Source: Bactrocera neohumeralis (taxonomy: Eukaryota; Arthropoda; Insecta; Diptera; Tephritidae). From it: DNA of 64,000 nt. This document shows, piece after piece, positions 39,301 to 51,555 of this stretch (its first letter is position 1; the number at the start of each line of letters is the position of its first letter). Where the stretch lies: assembly GCF_024586455.1 (NCBI RefSeq), contig NC_065919.1, forward strand, positions 15,618,017-15,682,016, given 5' to 3'. The translations under genes and the position numbers were made by a program. The notes under the pieces are model-generated. The model saw only the letters and a program-made list of their open reading frames with translations. It made no database searches and was not told where the DNA came from.

Positions 39301-40651
39301 ATATTTGAATAGCTGCATACCTAATTGCTTAAAAACAAAGTAAACAGCTGTACCCGTCACTGGTAACGATGGCGACTGAGGCGGCTGTAGCGATTGCTTA
39401 TCGCCCGCTCCTATGGAGAAGCGTACTTGTGGACCGCCTGGCGGTGGCACCTGTATACATCCAAGTATATTGCCAATGAGATTTTCTAATGCGTAGGGCA
39501 GATTCTCAATGTATACTGTGTAAATAGTGCCTAGACAGTTCTGTAAACAATAAATTACATTTAGATCAGTTTGTTTATATAATAAAATATATTTACTGAT
39601 AATTTTAAATTATTCTAATTAGAATTACCTTAAAAGTATCTCCATAATCGAGCCGTGATATTAGCACCAAACATTTGGGCGCATACATAACGCTGTGATG
39701 AGATATTATGCTATTATTACCACTTCCACCGCCGTTAGTGCTGCCCGTAATCGCCGGTTGAAATTTGGAGCTACCAATGCCGCTAACGGTAGCAGTGGCC
39801 TCATCTTCTTCATCAATGACTTTATTAAGTGTGATGGCCAATGTTTCATGGAAGCTAAGACATGCACAGTAATGCTTATTTGCATCGATATCAGTAAGTA
39901 CGGAAGTGAAAAATTTTGGTTCTTGCTTATCGTACGACAAACCCCAGCCAAGTGGTTGACAAAACTATTTCATATGCAAACAAACAGACTTATCAGAATC
40001 AAATTTGTAGAGTACTTTCTATTTTGGATACTTTACATAATAGCATAATGAAAAATAAACAAATGTATGAGTGAAATAATACAATAGTAAGTTATAATTG
40101 TTTGAAAAATTTTAGTTTCCTATGTACATACTAGATTCCAAGTCATTTTCACTTTTTATTTAAAAAAAAGCAATACAAACTCTTTTGCTGCTTATGTTTT
40201 TGTGAACTCATACTTAAATACATAAAAACAATTCATTTGAATATGTTAACATATTCATTTACAAACGTACCCACTCTATGCCTTCGATAAATGGAGTATC
40301 CGGCCAGTCCTTTTCCGGAAAACGCTGCACTATCTTGCCACATGACATGTGTATGTTACCAGCAGCAGTCCCTAGAATTTATCAATCATAAATTGTAAAT
40401 CAATTATGGGTTCTGAATTTTTTTTTAATTCGGCAAATAAAAAATAGAAGCAATACTATAAAAAACTAAATTAACTAACTCGAAATCAGCAAATAAATAT
40501 GTATGTATGTATGTATATAATTTATCTTCTTATTATATGCAAATACTTAAATATGTTTGCACAAATGTGTATATAGACAAATTACAAATTACTCACGTTC
40601 TTTATCGTTATCATAGCCAACAATAACGAAATAATCAGCAAGCCGCGACAT
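30302..40651 (-). CDS. Sbf: Sbf: DENN-GRAM-myotubularin pseudophosphatase-C1-PH protein (MTMR5/MTMR13)
   Basis: Nineteen exons: 40651-40597, 40371-40271, 39964-39629, 39540-39321, 39066-38940, 38818-38444, 38369-38126, 37943-37638, 37570-37386, 37291-36934, 36863-36709, 35359-34956, 34885-34073, 33999-33610, 33543-32869, 32794-31888, 31715-31591, 30562-30480 and 30394-30302; 1,983 residues. Sbf is a Rab GEF/scaffold at endosomes that partners active myotubularin (Mtm) in PI(3)P control. The DENN module begins MSRLADYFVIVGYDND and includes THVYIPILPAPLTEVLS. GRAM lies near 890-960, myotubularin near 1000-1600. The catalytic CSDGWDRT loop is LEDGWDIT (about residue 1449), so Cys and Arg are lost and it is a dead phosphatase, as known for the family. 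The C1 domain spans about 1780-1830 (HPHRFEKHPY, then C-x2-C pairs). The PH domain is C-terminal (GALLKGWKQRWFVLD, then NFYAVNANLAQEWI). Confidence 0.96.
30563..31590 (-). other. Sbf intron with long A-rich homopolymer tract
   Basis: The segment 30985-31110 is nearly all A with scattered T on the plus strand, the longest low-complexity run in the window. No gene or element ends are seen in this intron. Confidence 0.7.
35360..36708 (-). other. Largest Sbf intron, containing an interspersed repeat copy
   Basis: About 1.35 kb. Around 35830-36150 it holds a minus-orientation copy of the dispersed family ('agcttcttgtgaagaaaagg' then 'acgtgtgtaaaatcgata', and a 'ctaaatcgac' block). Otherwise AT-rich. 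Confidence 0.65.
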
Positions 40652-42378
40652 GATGTCGATATTGTTATTGTTGCAGCGGCGTTCTGCTTTTTTTCATTAC
40701 AGCCGGTCATACACCAACGTCCGCTATTGGCGCTGTATACACCTGCTCTTGGCAAAGTGCAACAGACTTAAAGCGGCGCAGACGACGACGTTGGCGTTGA
40801 CGTCGCGATTATCAACGTCACTAATTCTGTATTGGTCCTTCCTCACAATGATGGGACACAACTAAATAGCTGATTGCATTTGTTTTAGTTTTTGGATTTT
40901 TATTATGAATGTAGCATGTACTATATAAACGTTCCGGTATCGCCAAGCAACCCTTTCCAAATTCAACTAAGTCAATGCTTGATTTCCACCTTGCCGTCAC
41001 TGTCATCAACATTAAAAACTGTGTATCACCAAAATTTGCATAAATTTCTCAATTCCGTTCGCGTTTCGCATAAATTAATTTACAATATGTTTTATGCGTA
41101 TTCATTTTGCCATTCACCAACACAATGGATACACCATAAATATACATACAACACATTTTTTAATCAATTTCATTTCATCTTTTGAATAATCGACCACTGC
41201 ACAACAACCACACCCTGTAGAATTTTTTGTTTTGTATCTTTTGTTACCGACGTCTATACAATCCAACGAGTAATCAACTAGCCACCAAGGTACATACAAT
41301 CTGCCGTTTGCGTCCAACAATACAATGCAAATGAAATTCCTTCTTAAAATGTTTTATTATAAACAAATTGGCGCGCACGTTCGTCGCCGCTCCGTTTCGC
41401 GCACAAATTCTTAGCCAATACACCTTCTTCTTAATGTTTACACGACACACACAGCTACGGGCAACGCACAAAATAATTATTTCGCCTTTTCCAAACGCCA
41501 GCCAACTACACCCACGAAGACAGCTGGAAAATTAATTAATTCCAAAAGAAAAAAATTAAAAACTGCCAATTGGGTGACGTATGAAGCGTTGCCATAAAAC
41601 TGAACTGTCAAATTTCATATGGTTCATGTCCGAGCTGAATTATTGCGGCAAATCAGTGTAAGTTCTGTCCAACAATGAGAATAGCCGCCTCTTCAAGCTA
41701 CCTATCGTTTAAATCACCAATTGTGGGTATATTGACAATTCGAACCGAAACTGTTGTGTACGTGTGATCCTTCATCCCTTTCTTACGGAAAGTCTTTGAA
41801 TTGCACGGTATAGGCTAGTTTCCGTGTTAATTCTTTCAATGAATTGAAATTTCGATAGCTGTGAGTTGGTGGGGCTATAAATTTGTTGTGTTATTTGTCG
41901 TTAACATGTTTAAAATAATTATCACGATTTCGTTAAAATATAAGTATAATATATTTGTTTATTTCAATTTTTTAATTATTGTTTCGGAAAACCCTCTAAA
42001 CTATATATACATATGCGTGGACGTGGCGGTCATTCATTGATAAAGCCCATATTATGCCTGATCATTGCAAACTTAGTAAGAAATAATTCTGTTAATTCTC
42101 CAAAGATGCTCTCAGTTGGTGAATTAATAAAATTGCTTTAAACAAAGACAATTCAGGCCTCTTGTCGAACAAATATGTTTCATTCACATAAATTCTTTGT
42201 GGTTAGAATGCCATTTGCCACAAAATGCAAAAAAAAACTTAAATCAACCGTAATCGGTGCGATAAATATAAAAATAAACTAAGAAATAGATATTGCAGCA
42301 AAGTGTGTTTGGATGTTTTCAAATCAAACGCACGCTCACAACAAAGAAATTGACCGCTATGTCGTTTACGTAAAATAA
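40652..42378. promoter_or_regulatory. Upstream region of Sbf and downstream flank of the coiled-coil gene
   Basis: Immediately before the Sbf ATG (minus strand) is a GC-richer stretch with CGTC/ACGT clusters (40690-40830), which looks like 5' UTR. Further up (40860-41760) no further coding exon was recognised. The Sbf promoter should be here, but no core motif can be placed with confidence. Confidence 0.4.
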
Positions 42379-42548
42379 TCACCGCAGCATTTCGGAGCAT
42401 TTCATTATGCGCGCCTATAAAGGAATAAAAATGAAAGGTGAAATATTTTAAATGGAAGAGATTAGATGAACTGCCCACCTTAAGAGTCTTCATTTGTTTG
42501 CTGTGTGTTCTGGACAAAGCAGGCCTTGTTTCTCGACATGTCAGAAGC
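42379..42548 (-). other. Candidate extra 3' coding exons of the coiled-coil/GGPAA gene
   Basis: A 70-bp segment, 42548-42479, is bounded by TTTTTAG and AAG/GTGGGC. A following segment starts at 42414 after a pyrimidine-rich TTCCTTTATAG. If the penultimate exon uses the GA/GTAAGC donor at 43050 instead of ending at its stop, the frame runs through both segments and stops at 42379, adding about 35 residues (ELLTCRETRPALSRTHSK, then LKARIMKCSEMLR). Phase agrees at both joins. A second open frame in the 70-bp exon (SDMSRNKACFVQNTQQTNEDS) makes the reading ambiguous. Confidence 0.4.
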
Positions 42549-43046
42549 CTAAAAAGTGCGCCGTTTGTACATATTCATACATATGCATTAGTGGGTCCGT
42601 TATTTTCCAAGTAAATTTTAATAAAACTCCTCTTTATAATACAAAATTTTCCTATCTGCACATTTTTTCATGAAATGTTCCTTTTAGAGTTACACGCAGT
42701 CAATGTTGTGCTTCAAATCTAATGCAGGCATATAGTACACCATGTCGTATGAGCAACACGTAATGTATAAATCACTTGTGTGTACATACATATGTATGTA
42801 TGGTTGCTTAGGCTATTTGATGTATAACTTTAACTACGTATAACTTTTAAAGAAATGTTTTTTTGCTATATACATGGGAAAAGAAATATGATTAAAGCAC
42901 GGTTTAAATTGAGAAAAAAAAATTTACGTTGGATTCTCATTTTTAGGGCAAAAAATTTAACTTCAGTTGCCGTTTGCAAATATGTATTAGAGCAATCAAC
43001 TTGGAAAATAACGGATAATACGCATATACAATATCAAAAAATATGC

Positions 43047-46000
43047 TTACTCTTCTACGGCTTCTGAATAGCTATCTTCCATGTTTCGGTATGTCTTTCC
43101 AGTTGAGGTATAGGGATTTTTCGGCGTTTTTGGTTGCCCTTTCAAACTGTCCAAATATTCCTTTGCCATTTCAATATCACGCTCCAACTTGCTTACTATA
43201 TAAAAAATATAAATTTCTCGTAAAATATCGTCGACTGCAACAACACTAAAAGAACATTCATTACCCACCCTTTTCTTTGAGCATTTCCTCGGAGTTGCTG
43301 CAACAGAGAGCGTTTTTGCAATGGCAACACTTGAGACCCTCGCCATCCTTGAAGCCCAGTTCGGTTAGTATCATGCTTAATAGACATCCTGGATGCAACT
43401 TGTCAGCGGCCATAAATATTTTTCTATGCATGTACGCTAACTCGCGGAAAGACATGCACTGAATGCCATTGTGCAGAAGTTTGTGGCAAAGTGCGTAAAA
43501 TTTACTTTTCGGCACTAAACTTTTGCAAAAGCAGAAACCACATTCCATCATGAAGGAATTCAGAATCGCACGTAATTCCTTTTCGAGTGCACTGCCCGCC
43601 CTTATATTCGAAATCATTGTGTTGGCATTAGAGTCGATAAATTGTTGGAATGCATCTGAATCTGCTGATGCGGCTGCGCCTTTTCCTCTACGACTTTTGC
43701 CTCCACCAGAAGTGGGTGCACCTCGACTAACAGGTCCTCTACCAGGAACACCGCCACCAATACCTTCTCCCTTTCCAGGTTTAATGCCTGTTCTACCACC
43801 ACTTTCTCCGTCACCGATTGCGGAGCCGTCCCCTACTGGACCTGCACCACCAATTTTATTTAAGCCTGGACCACTTCGATCCGGTTCTCCAGGACTACGT
43901 GTTTGATCAGCGCCTCCAGGACCAATGTCTCCTGTATATCCTCCAGGCCCACCACCTTCACCGACAACAGGTTCACCTCTTCGAATAGCGCCAGGTCGGC
44001 CAATGTCTCCCGTACCGGGGCCAGGACCACCCACAGCTGGGCCACCTGCACCAGGAATACCGACAGCAGGGCCATCAGCACCAGGAACACCAGCAGCAGG
44101 GCCAACTGCGCCAGGACCTCCCGTAGCAGGACCACCCCCCGTGGGGCCAGCAGCAGTCGGACCGCCCGCAGCAGGACCAACTGCACCAGGACCGCCTGCT
44201 GCAGGACCACCTCCAGTGGGACCAGCAGCACCCGCACCGCCCGCAGCAGGACCAACTGCACCAGGACCACCAGCAGCAGGACCACCAGCAGCAGGACCAC
44301 CAGCAGCAGGACCACCAGCAGCTGGGCCACCTGCTCCAGGAATACCGGCAGCAGGGCCAACTGCGCCAGGGCCGCCCGTAGCAGGACCATCCCCAGTGGG
44401 ACCAGCAGCACCCGGACGTCTCGCGGCTGGACCAATTGCACCAGGATCACCAGCAGCAGGACCGCCTGCAGCAGGAACACCAGCAGCAGGACCACCAGCA
44501 GCAGGTCCACCAGCAACGGGGCCACCAGCACCAGGAGCACCCGCAGTAGGTGCACCTAAACCAGGACCGCCAGCAGCAGGACCACCTGTAGTGGCGCCTG
44601 TCCCTGGGCCCCCACCAGTTGGACCATCTGTACCGGGACCCCCTGTAGTGTCTCCTGTCCCTGGGCCTACGGCAGCCGGACCAACTCTACCGGGACCTGC
44701 ACCAGGACGATCAGCAGCCGGACCACCAGCAACAGGTCCCCCCGCAGCAGGACCGCCAGCAGTAGGTCCACCCGCAATAGGACCACCAGCAGCAGGTCCA
44801 ACTGGACCAGGCCCTCCCGCAGCAGGACCACCCCCAACAGGGCTACCTGCACCTGGACCAGTGGCAGATGGACCACCAGCAGCCGGACCACCTGAAGCGG
44901 GTCCTGCACCAGGACCACTTGTGGCGGGACCTGTACCAGGACCACCTGTAGTGGCTCCTGTGCCTGGACCTCCAGCAGGCGAACCACCTGTACCGGGATC
45001 TGCACCAGGACTGCCTGCAGGCGGACCACCAATACCAGGGCCGCCAGTAATTGGCGCACCTTTTGGAGGTCCACCCGCAGCACCAGGACTAGGACCACCC
45101 ACGGCAGGGCCACCTGCACCAGGACCCCCAGTAACAGGTCCACCTGCTCCAGGACCACTTGTTTTGGCAGCAGCTGGGCCGGGACCGGCACCGGGTGCAA
45201 CCGGTTGCGTAGCTTCAGGCCCGCCACCTGGCGTAGGTGCTTTAACAGCATCTGGACCTCTTACTCCAGAAGTATCAAGCTCATCTTTTCTAACAGCACT
45301 TGGACCACCTATATCAGCCACGCCAGGACCAGCTTTTTTACCAGCTTCCGGTCCAACAACTGCACTTTCGCCAGGACCACCTTTTCTTACAACATCTGCA
45401 CCAACCACTTCACCGCCGCCGCTCTCAAATTTCTTTCCAACTTCTGGGCCAATATCTTTGCCAACGAATGGACCGCCTTTATCAGGCCCGGCCAATTGAC
45501 CTGCACCAGAAGGTGTACCTTTTTGACCGTCTGGACCAATGAAAGGACCACCCCTTTGAACGTCTAGGCCGGTGGCAGGGCCACCCTTCTGCACATCCGC
45601 CACTTCCCTCATGATATCCTTAGTTGCTAAATCTGGATCAATGCCTCGTTTTTCAAGCAGTTCTCTTAGCTTTTTATTTTCTTCCTGGCACTTCTTATTT
45701 TTTGCTTGTTCTTCGAGCAATTGCCGTCGTAAATCGTCTATAATGCTCTGATCATCGCGTGTATTAAGCGCATTCACGGCATTCGATAATTGAACATTTT
45801 TCAACTGTATGTCACTTATTTCCTTCACCAATTTCATAGATTCTTTCAAGTCCTTATCCATATAAGCGGTATCTTTAACGGCCTTACCCACATCTGTACC
45901 CATTTTATCCACACGATCAGAGAACTCATTCAGTTTATCCATAGCATGCATATTCAGGGCGTCCTTATCTTTTTTCAAATATGATATATCGTCTTGGGAT

Positions 46001-49000
46001 TTCTTGTATTTCTCCTCCATTTCTCTCAATTTCACAAACGCCTCTGCACAATAATCTTCCGCTGCTTTCTGTACATTATTTTGCAAATATTCATTTTGTC
46101 TTGTCAACTGTTTGACCATATCGTGCAGCCGCTGTAACTCAGCGCAACACTCATCGGGACTGAGGCCATCGGTAATAGCTGGACCGCCGATTTTGTCGCC
46201 GTCACCGCCACGTTTCTTTATCTCTTTCTTGATTTCGTTCAAAGTGGCGCGCGCGAAGAAGGTCAAGTCGTCCATATAATCCGAGCAGGTTTGCGTTTGG
46301 GTATCGTGCAGATTTTGTATGGCGTTATGCTGAAGCTCATCAATGACATTCTGTGCATTAGGTCAAGACAAATGGACAGCGGAATGCGGAAAGCGCGAAG
46401 GAGAAAATAAAATAAATATATATAATATATTCAGTACTCTGTATCAGTGTCATCAGTGCCCTTCTCTTTGGTTTTAGTATTTTCTATAGCATTTGTTTTA
46501 CATAATATGTTCTCCTTCTTATATTTATCAGCTTTTACTTCCGTTTCTGTGTCCGAGTCTGCTGGCCATGTATGTCGGTCAATGCGTACGCAGGAAGAGC
46601 AAACTTGTCGAAAACGAACTCTTTTCCTGCACTTGCTCTTCAAGCCCATTTCTACAAACTGCCGCTGTAAATACGAGCAAGTCCAGCGCAATTAAAGCTT
46701 TGCATACATACATATGTATCTTGTTTTTTATTTAATTTTTTGGTGGGAGGGGAGGGTTTTGGCCTATGAATGTTATATTAACGCGGGTGAGTTGCAAATC
46801 CGTTCCAGAGCCAGCCATGAAAGTGACACGAGCCATTTGCTTTGTGCCTTCTAAGCACTAAGCACTCGAAATAAAAAGATTTTTGGTGCGGGGCAAATGA
46901 GAGCCCTTGGGTTGTAACTCGATTTTAAAAGGAGATACAGATCATAACTATTGTGTTTTGGAGACTTATAACCCTTTAGAGCTTATGAAATAAGGCCTTT
47001 CACTAAGCTTCCTTAACCGTTATGAGAGAGCAGAAACATTTTTCGGATGTCATCAAGACATATCGGCATTGGCATAAATTTTGTTTAAAATATGCTTATG
47101 GAAGAAAACAAAAAGGATCAAGCGTGAACCGTGCTTTCAAGACCTTGAATTCAACGCTTTACAAAAACTGTAAATGAACGGTTTTGTTTAAAAATGTATA
47201 TATATATGTATTTTCAACAATCGATTTATTCAACTCACAAAATTTCATAAATTGTAAACAAGAAAAAAACAGAGCTTATACAAAATTTATTATTAATATA
47301 CAGTGAATAATAATAAAAAAAAAATATTTATATATATGTATTCTTTAAAGCAGTAGTAGATATGGGCATAAACGAACAACTGTTTATAGAAGAAGTATAT
47401 ACATATGTGCATATGTAGATTTATATGCATTTGATTGGCTAATTCGCATTGCAGTCAGTTATCCGACAAACAATTGTCGTTATCATGGCCAGCATCTGGG
47501 TTTCGATTGCACATACAATAGCCACTGTTTCTAAACTTTTTGGCCTTGTACTACGAAATCGAAAAGAAACGAAAATAAATTTCAACGCTCATTTAATTTG
47601 TAATCTAAATGAGCATGATGCAATTAACCGTTAACTAACTTACCATTAATTGGTTGTACTGACAGTTGTAGTCATTCAGAGCCAGCTCACGACGCATCAG
47701 CTCGTTCCGCAAACTGCTGATCTCCATTTGCAAGCACTCGGCTTTTTGTGCACTGCAGCGAGCACGAATTAGCTCTTCTTTCATTTCGTCGAGTTGACAC
47801 TGTGATAGAGAAATTGAAAATTATTCGATATGTACTAAATATATATATATAATTTATAGTAATGAATAAATAAATAATATGTGAAATAAACTATATATAA
47901 TTGGCAAGATCCAATTTTCGACGTTATTAAACAGGACAAAAAGAAATCTCTACTTGAAATATAGGTGATATTGCTGGTTTCTGACTAGTCCAAATTGGAC
48001 TAAATTGTTACAGAATTTGCCCGAATGCTTCTCTTTTATAAGGTAACTCACATTGCGAGCATAGCGTGTTGATAAAATGTCACGATTGCACCGATCACCG
48101 AAAAAGATACAACTGTTTAAGGTATATTAAGCTTTAAGCCAAACATGAAAGTTAATCGGTATAGAGCTATATTAATTTATATACATAAATACTTTGGATA
48201 AAGTTCTTCTAGAGATTCAAAAGGAAAAAAAAACTTTTTGGAGAGTCGATTTGGCGACGTTCGCAGCAACTCGGACCGACGTATGGAACGACTTGGCACA
48301 TTTTACGTCGAGATCTTAAATTGAAAGCGTCTAAAATACAGCTTGTGCAAGAACTGAAGCCGCTCGACCTTCCCAAGCGACATCGCTTCGTTCTATAAGC
48401 TCTTGAAAAATTCCAAAATGATCTGACGTTTTCGAACCAAATTTTGTTCAACGTTGAGACCCATTTCTGGCTCAATGAGTATGTAAACAAGCAAAATTGC
48501 CGCATTTGGTTCGAAGAGCTAATGAAGAGATTCAAGATTCATTAAAAAAAAACCGTTTGGTGTGGTTTGTGAGCCGATGGAATTATCCGTCCATATTTCT
48601 TCAAAAACGATGCCGGTGAGAACGTAACCGTCAATGGCGACCGTTATCGCGCCATGATGACTGAATATTTAATGCCTGTAATTGAAGCTCCTGATCCGGC
48701 GATATTTGGTTTCAACAAGACCACTTCTCACACATCGCATCCATCAATGGATTTATTGAGATATCGAGAGAATACTTCGATGAGCAGATAATTTCACGTT
48801 TTGGGCTGGTCGATTGCCCACTAAGATCGTGTGATATCATACCGTTAGACTTTTTTCCTATGGGGAAGTCTATGTGGCCAATACCGCTTCGATTCAGGCC
48901 TTGGAACAAAACGTCACGTGTGTCATTTATCAGTAACCAGTCGAAATGCTCGAACGAGTCATTGAAAATTGGAGACAACAACATTTGAAAGAGATAATCC

Positions 49001-51555
49001 TCAAAAAATAAATGCCAAAGAATATTCTTTCGAATGATAATAAATATTCCCCATTAAATTAGAAGTTTCTGTGTTTTTCCTTTACAAAAGTAGGGAACCT
49101 CGAAATGGATTGCCTTAAGTATATTAAGTTTGCCCCGAATTTTGTAACACCCAAAAGGAAACGTCAGAAACTCTATAAAGTTTTGAGATATCGATCAGAA
49201 ATTTTGCACAATTTTCTCCACAAGAATCTGCTCATTTACGGAACTGCCGTTATCGGACCACTATAGGATACAACAACCATTATCGATAACACTCAAGTTT
49301 CTTTAGGGAAAACACTTATATTTGACATGGTGCCTTCACGAAATTCGGAATAGATTTTTACCCAAGGTAGCACGTATCTTCGAACATATTGTTCAAATCC
49401 GACAACTACAAGTATAACATATATGTAGGTGACATAAAAACTGATCGCTCAAACTCAATCCTTGTAAGGAAAACTCTTTCATTTAACGAAATATTTTCAC
49501 TGAAAATTCCAAAGCTACAACCTCCGAACAATTTTTTTTAGATCGGAACACTATAGCATATATATGCCGTTCAAACTGATCGATTGAAAACAAGATGAAT
49601 ATCTCTTTTTATATCGTTCTATGCTATAAAAATGCACATGGGAAGGTATTCTAGCTCGGTTCGATCGAAATTAACGTTTTTTCTAGGTTAAATTTCTGTA
49701 ATCTAGTTGGAGATGCTAGAAGGCGTTTTTTATAAACATGTACTGTACACTTACCCTAAGTATGTCTTCATTAAACTTATGCTTGGCTATTTGATCTTCG
49801 TAGTAGTCCTGCATCTGCTTCATCTCCTGTTCCATTTTATTTATATGTTTAGATTGGCTGTCCAAATCGTTCGATAGACTATCAGACATTTTATCGGCTT
49901 CCTTTGCTATCTTCTGCAGCTCGTAAACCTTTGCCTCAAGATCTTTGAAAGTTTTGCATTTCTCACGCAAAGCATTACGCTCCTTAACAATCGCCTTAAG
50001 CGTCTCAGCATCCTGATCAGACATTTTATTTCGATTGCTATCCATGGTGCCCTTCAGTTTGTCATCTTCAAATTTGCGCAATATGGAGAGCTCTTTACGC
50101 AACTTGTTTACCTCGTTCTGTAGGAATGCAATATCGTTGCTCTTTTCCGGTTCTACTTTTAGTGCTTCGAACGATGCGCGTAATGACAATTTCTCCATTA
50201 GTCGCTTTAGATAGGCATTTTCCGCTTGTAATATTTCATATGCCTTGCTCATATCTTCGAATTTATTGTAAATCTGTAAAAGTTCATTTTCCTCGCCTTT
50301 ACTGATTTTGCCGCCTGATGTGAGCTTCTGTATTTTGTTGTAGAAATCTTTCGAATGACTACTATCGAATTTGTTATTCATAATGGCTTTGATCTTATCA
50401 TTCTCCATGTTGGATACTTTTAAGCGTTCGTTCGATACCTCCAATTGTTTTTCGAGATTCTTTTTGTGCAGTAACAAATCCTGCATTCTTCCCATTTGTT
50501 CGTTGGCGCAAGCAATTACGCTATCAGCGATAATAAGACCACTTTGACCAAGCTTACCTCCCCTCCCATCAGCACTCCCCGGAAATGCACCACCGGGCCC
50601 ACCGCCTCCTGGGCCCCCACCACCGGAAAAACCTCCAGGACCACTACCGGGACCTCCACCTCCAGGACCACTACCTCCAGGGCCACCACCTCTAGGACCG
50701 CCACCTCCGGTGCCACCACCTCTAGGACCACCACCTCCAGGACCACCACCTCCGGGTCCACCTACTCGTCCACGCCCACTAGGTCCCGCTCCCTCATCAC
50801 CTCTCATACCCGGTTCGCCGATATAACCGCTGTCAGTGTGAACTGGCCTACCGACGCCTCTTTTAGTGCGTCCACCTGCCCGACCACCACCACGTCCAGA
50901 GCCACGATTACGGCCAGGAGCTCCTGCAGCTTCGCCCGTTTCATCACCATCGTAATCGTAATCATACTCATCGTCGCCATCACCATCACCGAAGCCGCCA
51001 ACCTAAAAAAGAAAACGATTTTAATTGACGCTAACATGAAAACTTTCGAAGTACTAGAAACAACATGTGAATTCCCCAAAAACGCTTTGCATTACTCAGT
51101 GCCTTTCTGGCACAAACTAATTTTCTTGCTACTGACAGCTTCAAATTTTGTATTTCATAAATAATACTCAATTTTTGTACAAATATTACAAAGAACAAAT
51201 ATATTTTACTCATCTTCAAGAACTATTTACGCGCTCTATCAATTAAATTCATTAAAAATATAGCTATTACATCAACATAAAAATATTTACGAAATTGTAT
51301 CGCTATTGGGGAATTCGGCGACCTAACATTACTTTGCAATAATTTAGTTGACCTCAAGATTTGACCTACCGGCGTCTGGCAGGTGATCAAATCTGAAAGG
51401 AACCTCGATTGCAACGATTCATCCATGGCCCAAGAGCGATGATCGATGGTCGATTGATAGGTCTTCAGCTTGACACAAGCCTTACGGCACTCATAGTCGA
51501 CCGTCTCGTTCATAAAGGGGACATGGAAAAATTCCTTTTGTGTTGAAAATGCCAT
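43047..51555 (-). CDS. Large coiled-coil protein with Gly-rich tract and GGPAA pentapeptide array
   Basis: I do not recognise this gene. Five exons join in phase: 51555-51370, 51002-49755, 47799-47644, 46350-43269 and 43195-43047, giving 1,606 residues. Order: a short N-terminal domain with several Cys (to about 62), an acidic Asp/Tyr/Gly run and basic RG/GR-rich stretch (GRNRGSGRGGGR), a GGGGP tract (about 142-206), long heptad-like coiled coil (207-530) continuing to about 780 (e.g. LRRQLLEEQAKNKKCQEENKKLRELLEKRG), an array of GGPAA-type pentapeptides (about 784-1400), and a Cys-rich end (CGFCFCKS, GLKCCHCKNALCC) that could bind metal. It has no signal peptide, so it is probably an intracellular structural protein, perhaps germline or axonemal; that is inference. 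'Collagen-like' would be misleading because glycine is not every third residue. The first junction (51370/51002) is the least certain. Confidence 0.75.
43700..45600 (-). repeat. Coding 15-bp minisatellite (GGPAA array)
   Basis: On the plus strand the unit is close to GCAGGACCACCAGCA, repeated over 1.5-1.9 kb with many point variants and the purest part at about 44040-44560. It is GC-rich in an AT-rich neighbourhood and lies wholly in the fourth exon. Array length should vary between individuals by slippage or unequal exchange. Confidence 0.9.
46431..46691 (-). other. Candidate alternative last exon (or nested small gene) with RVxF-like motif
   Basis: Inside the intron between the third and fourth exons of the coiled-coil gene, an acceptor-like TATTTACAG precedes an open frame that runs to a TGA at 46431. 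It is in phase 0 with the exon ending at 47644, so it could replace the last two exons. Its product looks like real protein: MGLKSKCRKRVRFRQVCSSC, then HTWPADSDTETEV and an acidic TDDTDTEY end. KRVRF fits the RVxF docking pattern for protein phosphatase 1. If it is instead a separate gene, ATG 46649 gives 72 residues. Confidence 0.45.
48225..49015 (+). pseudogene. Decayed mariner/IS630-type transposase
   Basis: Pieces in different frames include QILFNVETHFWLNEY (the first Asp of the DDE triad appears changed), a block near RYRAMMTEYLMPVIE, then HTSHPSMDLLR, ISRFGLVDCPLRSCDIIPLDFF and, at the end, a LKIGDNN-like tail. Multiple stops and frameshifts are present. The family resembles the one whose C-terminus occurs at 27958-28257, but this copy is longer and in the other orientation. 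It is opposite to the host gene and lies in its intron. Confidence 0.8.
49125..49690 (+). repeat. Interspersed repeat copy (plus orientation)
   Basis: Shows 'attaagtttgccccgaattt', 'tgtaacacccaaaaggaaac', 'tttgagatatcgatcagaaa' and 'ttttgcacaattttctccac', then 'gaactgccgttatcggacca' and 'ctatag'. It is the longest copy of the family here and directly follows the transposase relic. Confidence 0.8.

Larger units (their letters stand above)
47800..49754 (-). other. Intron 2 of the coiled-coil gene, filled with repeats
   Basis: Holds a plus-strand transposase relic (48225-49015) and a copy of the dispersed repeat family (49125-49690). Little unique sequence remains. Confidence 0.7.

Noticed and set aside
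43860..45251. Minus-strand Leu/Val-rich frames overlapping the array
   Set aside because: Frame shadows of the same repeat; composition is purely repetitive with no start or domain context.
43925..45499. Plus-strand open frame of over 500 codons rich in Pro, Ala and Gly
   Set aside because: It is antisense to the GGPAA array. A 15-bp repeat without stops in either strand keeps several frames open. It lacks the flanking coiled coil and Cys-rich domain continuity that supports the minus-strand reading.
43700..45600. Annotation as collagen
   Set aside because: Glycine recurs in pentapeptides, not in Gly-X-Y triplets, and there is no signal peptide.
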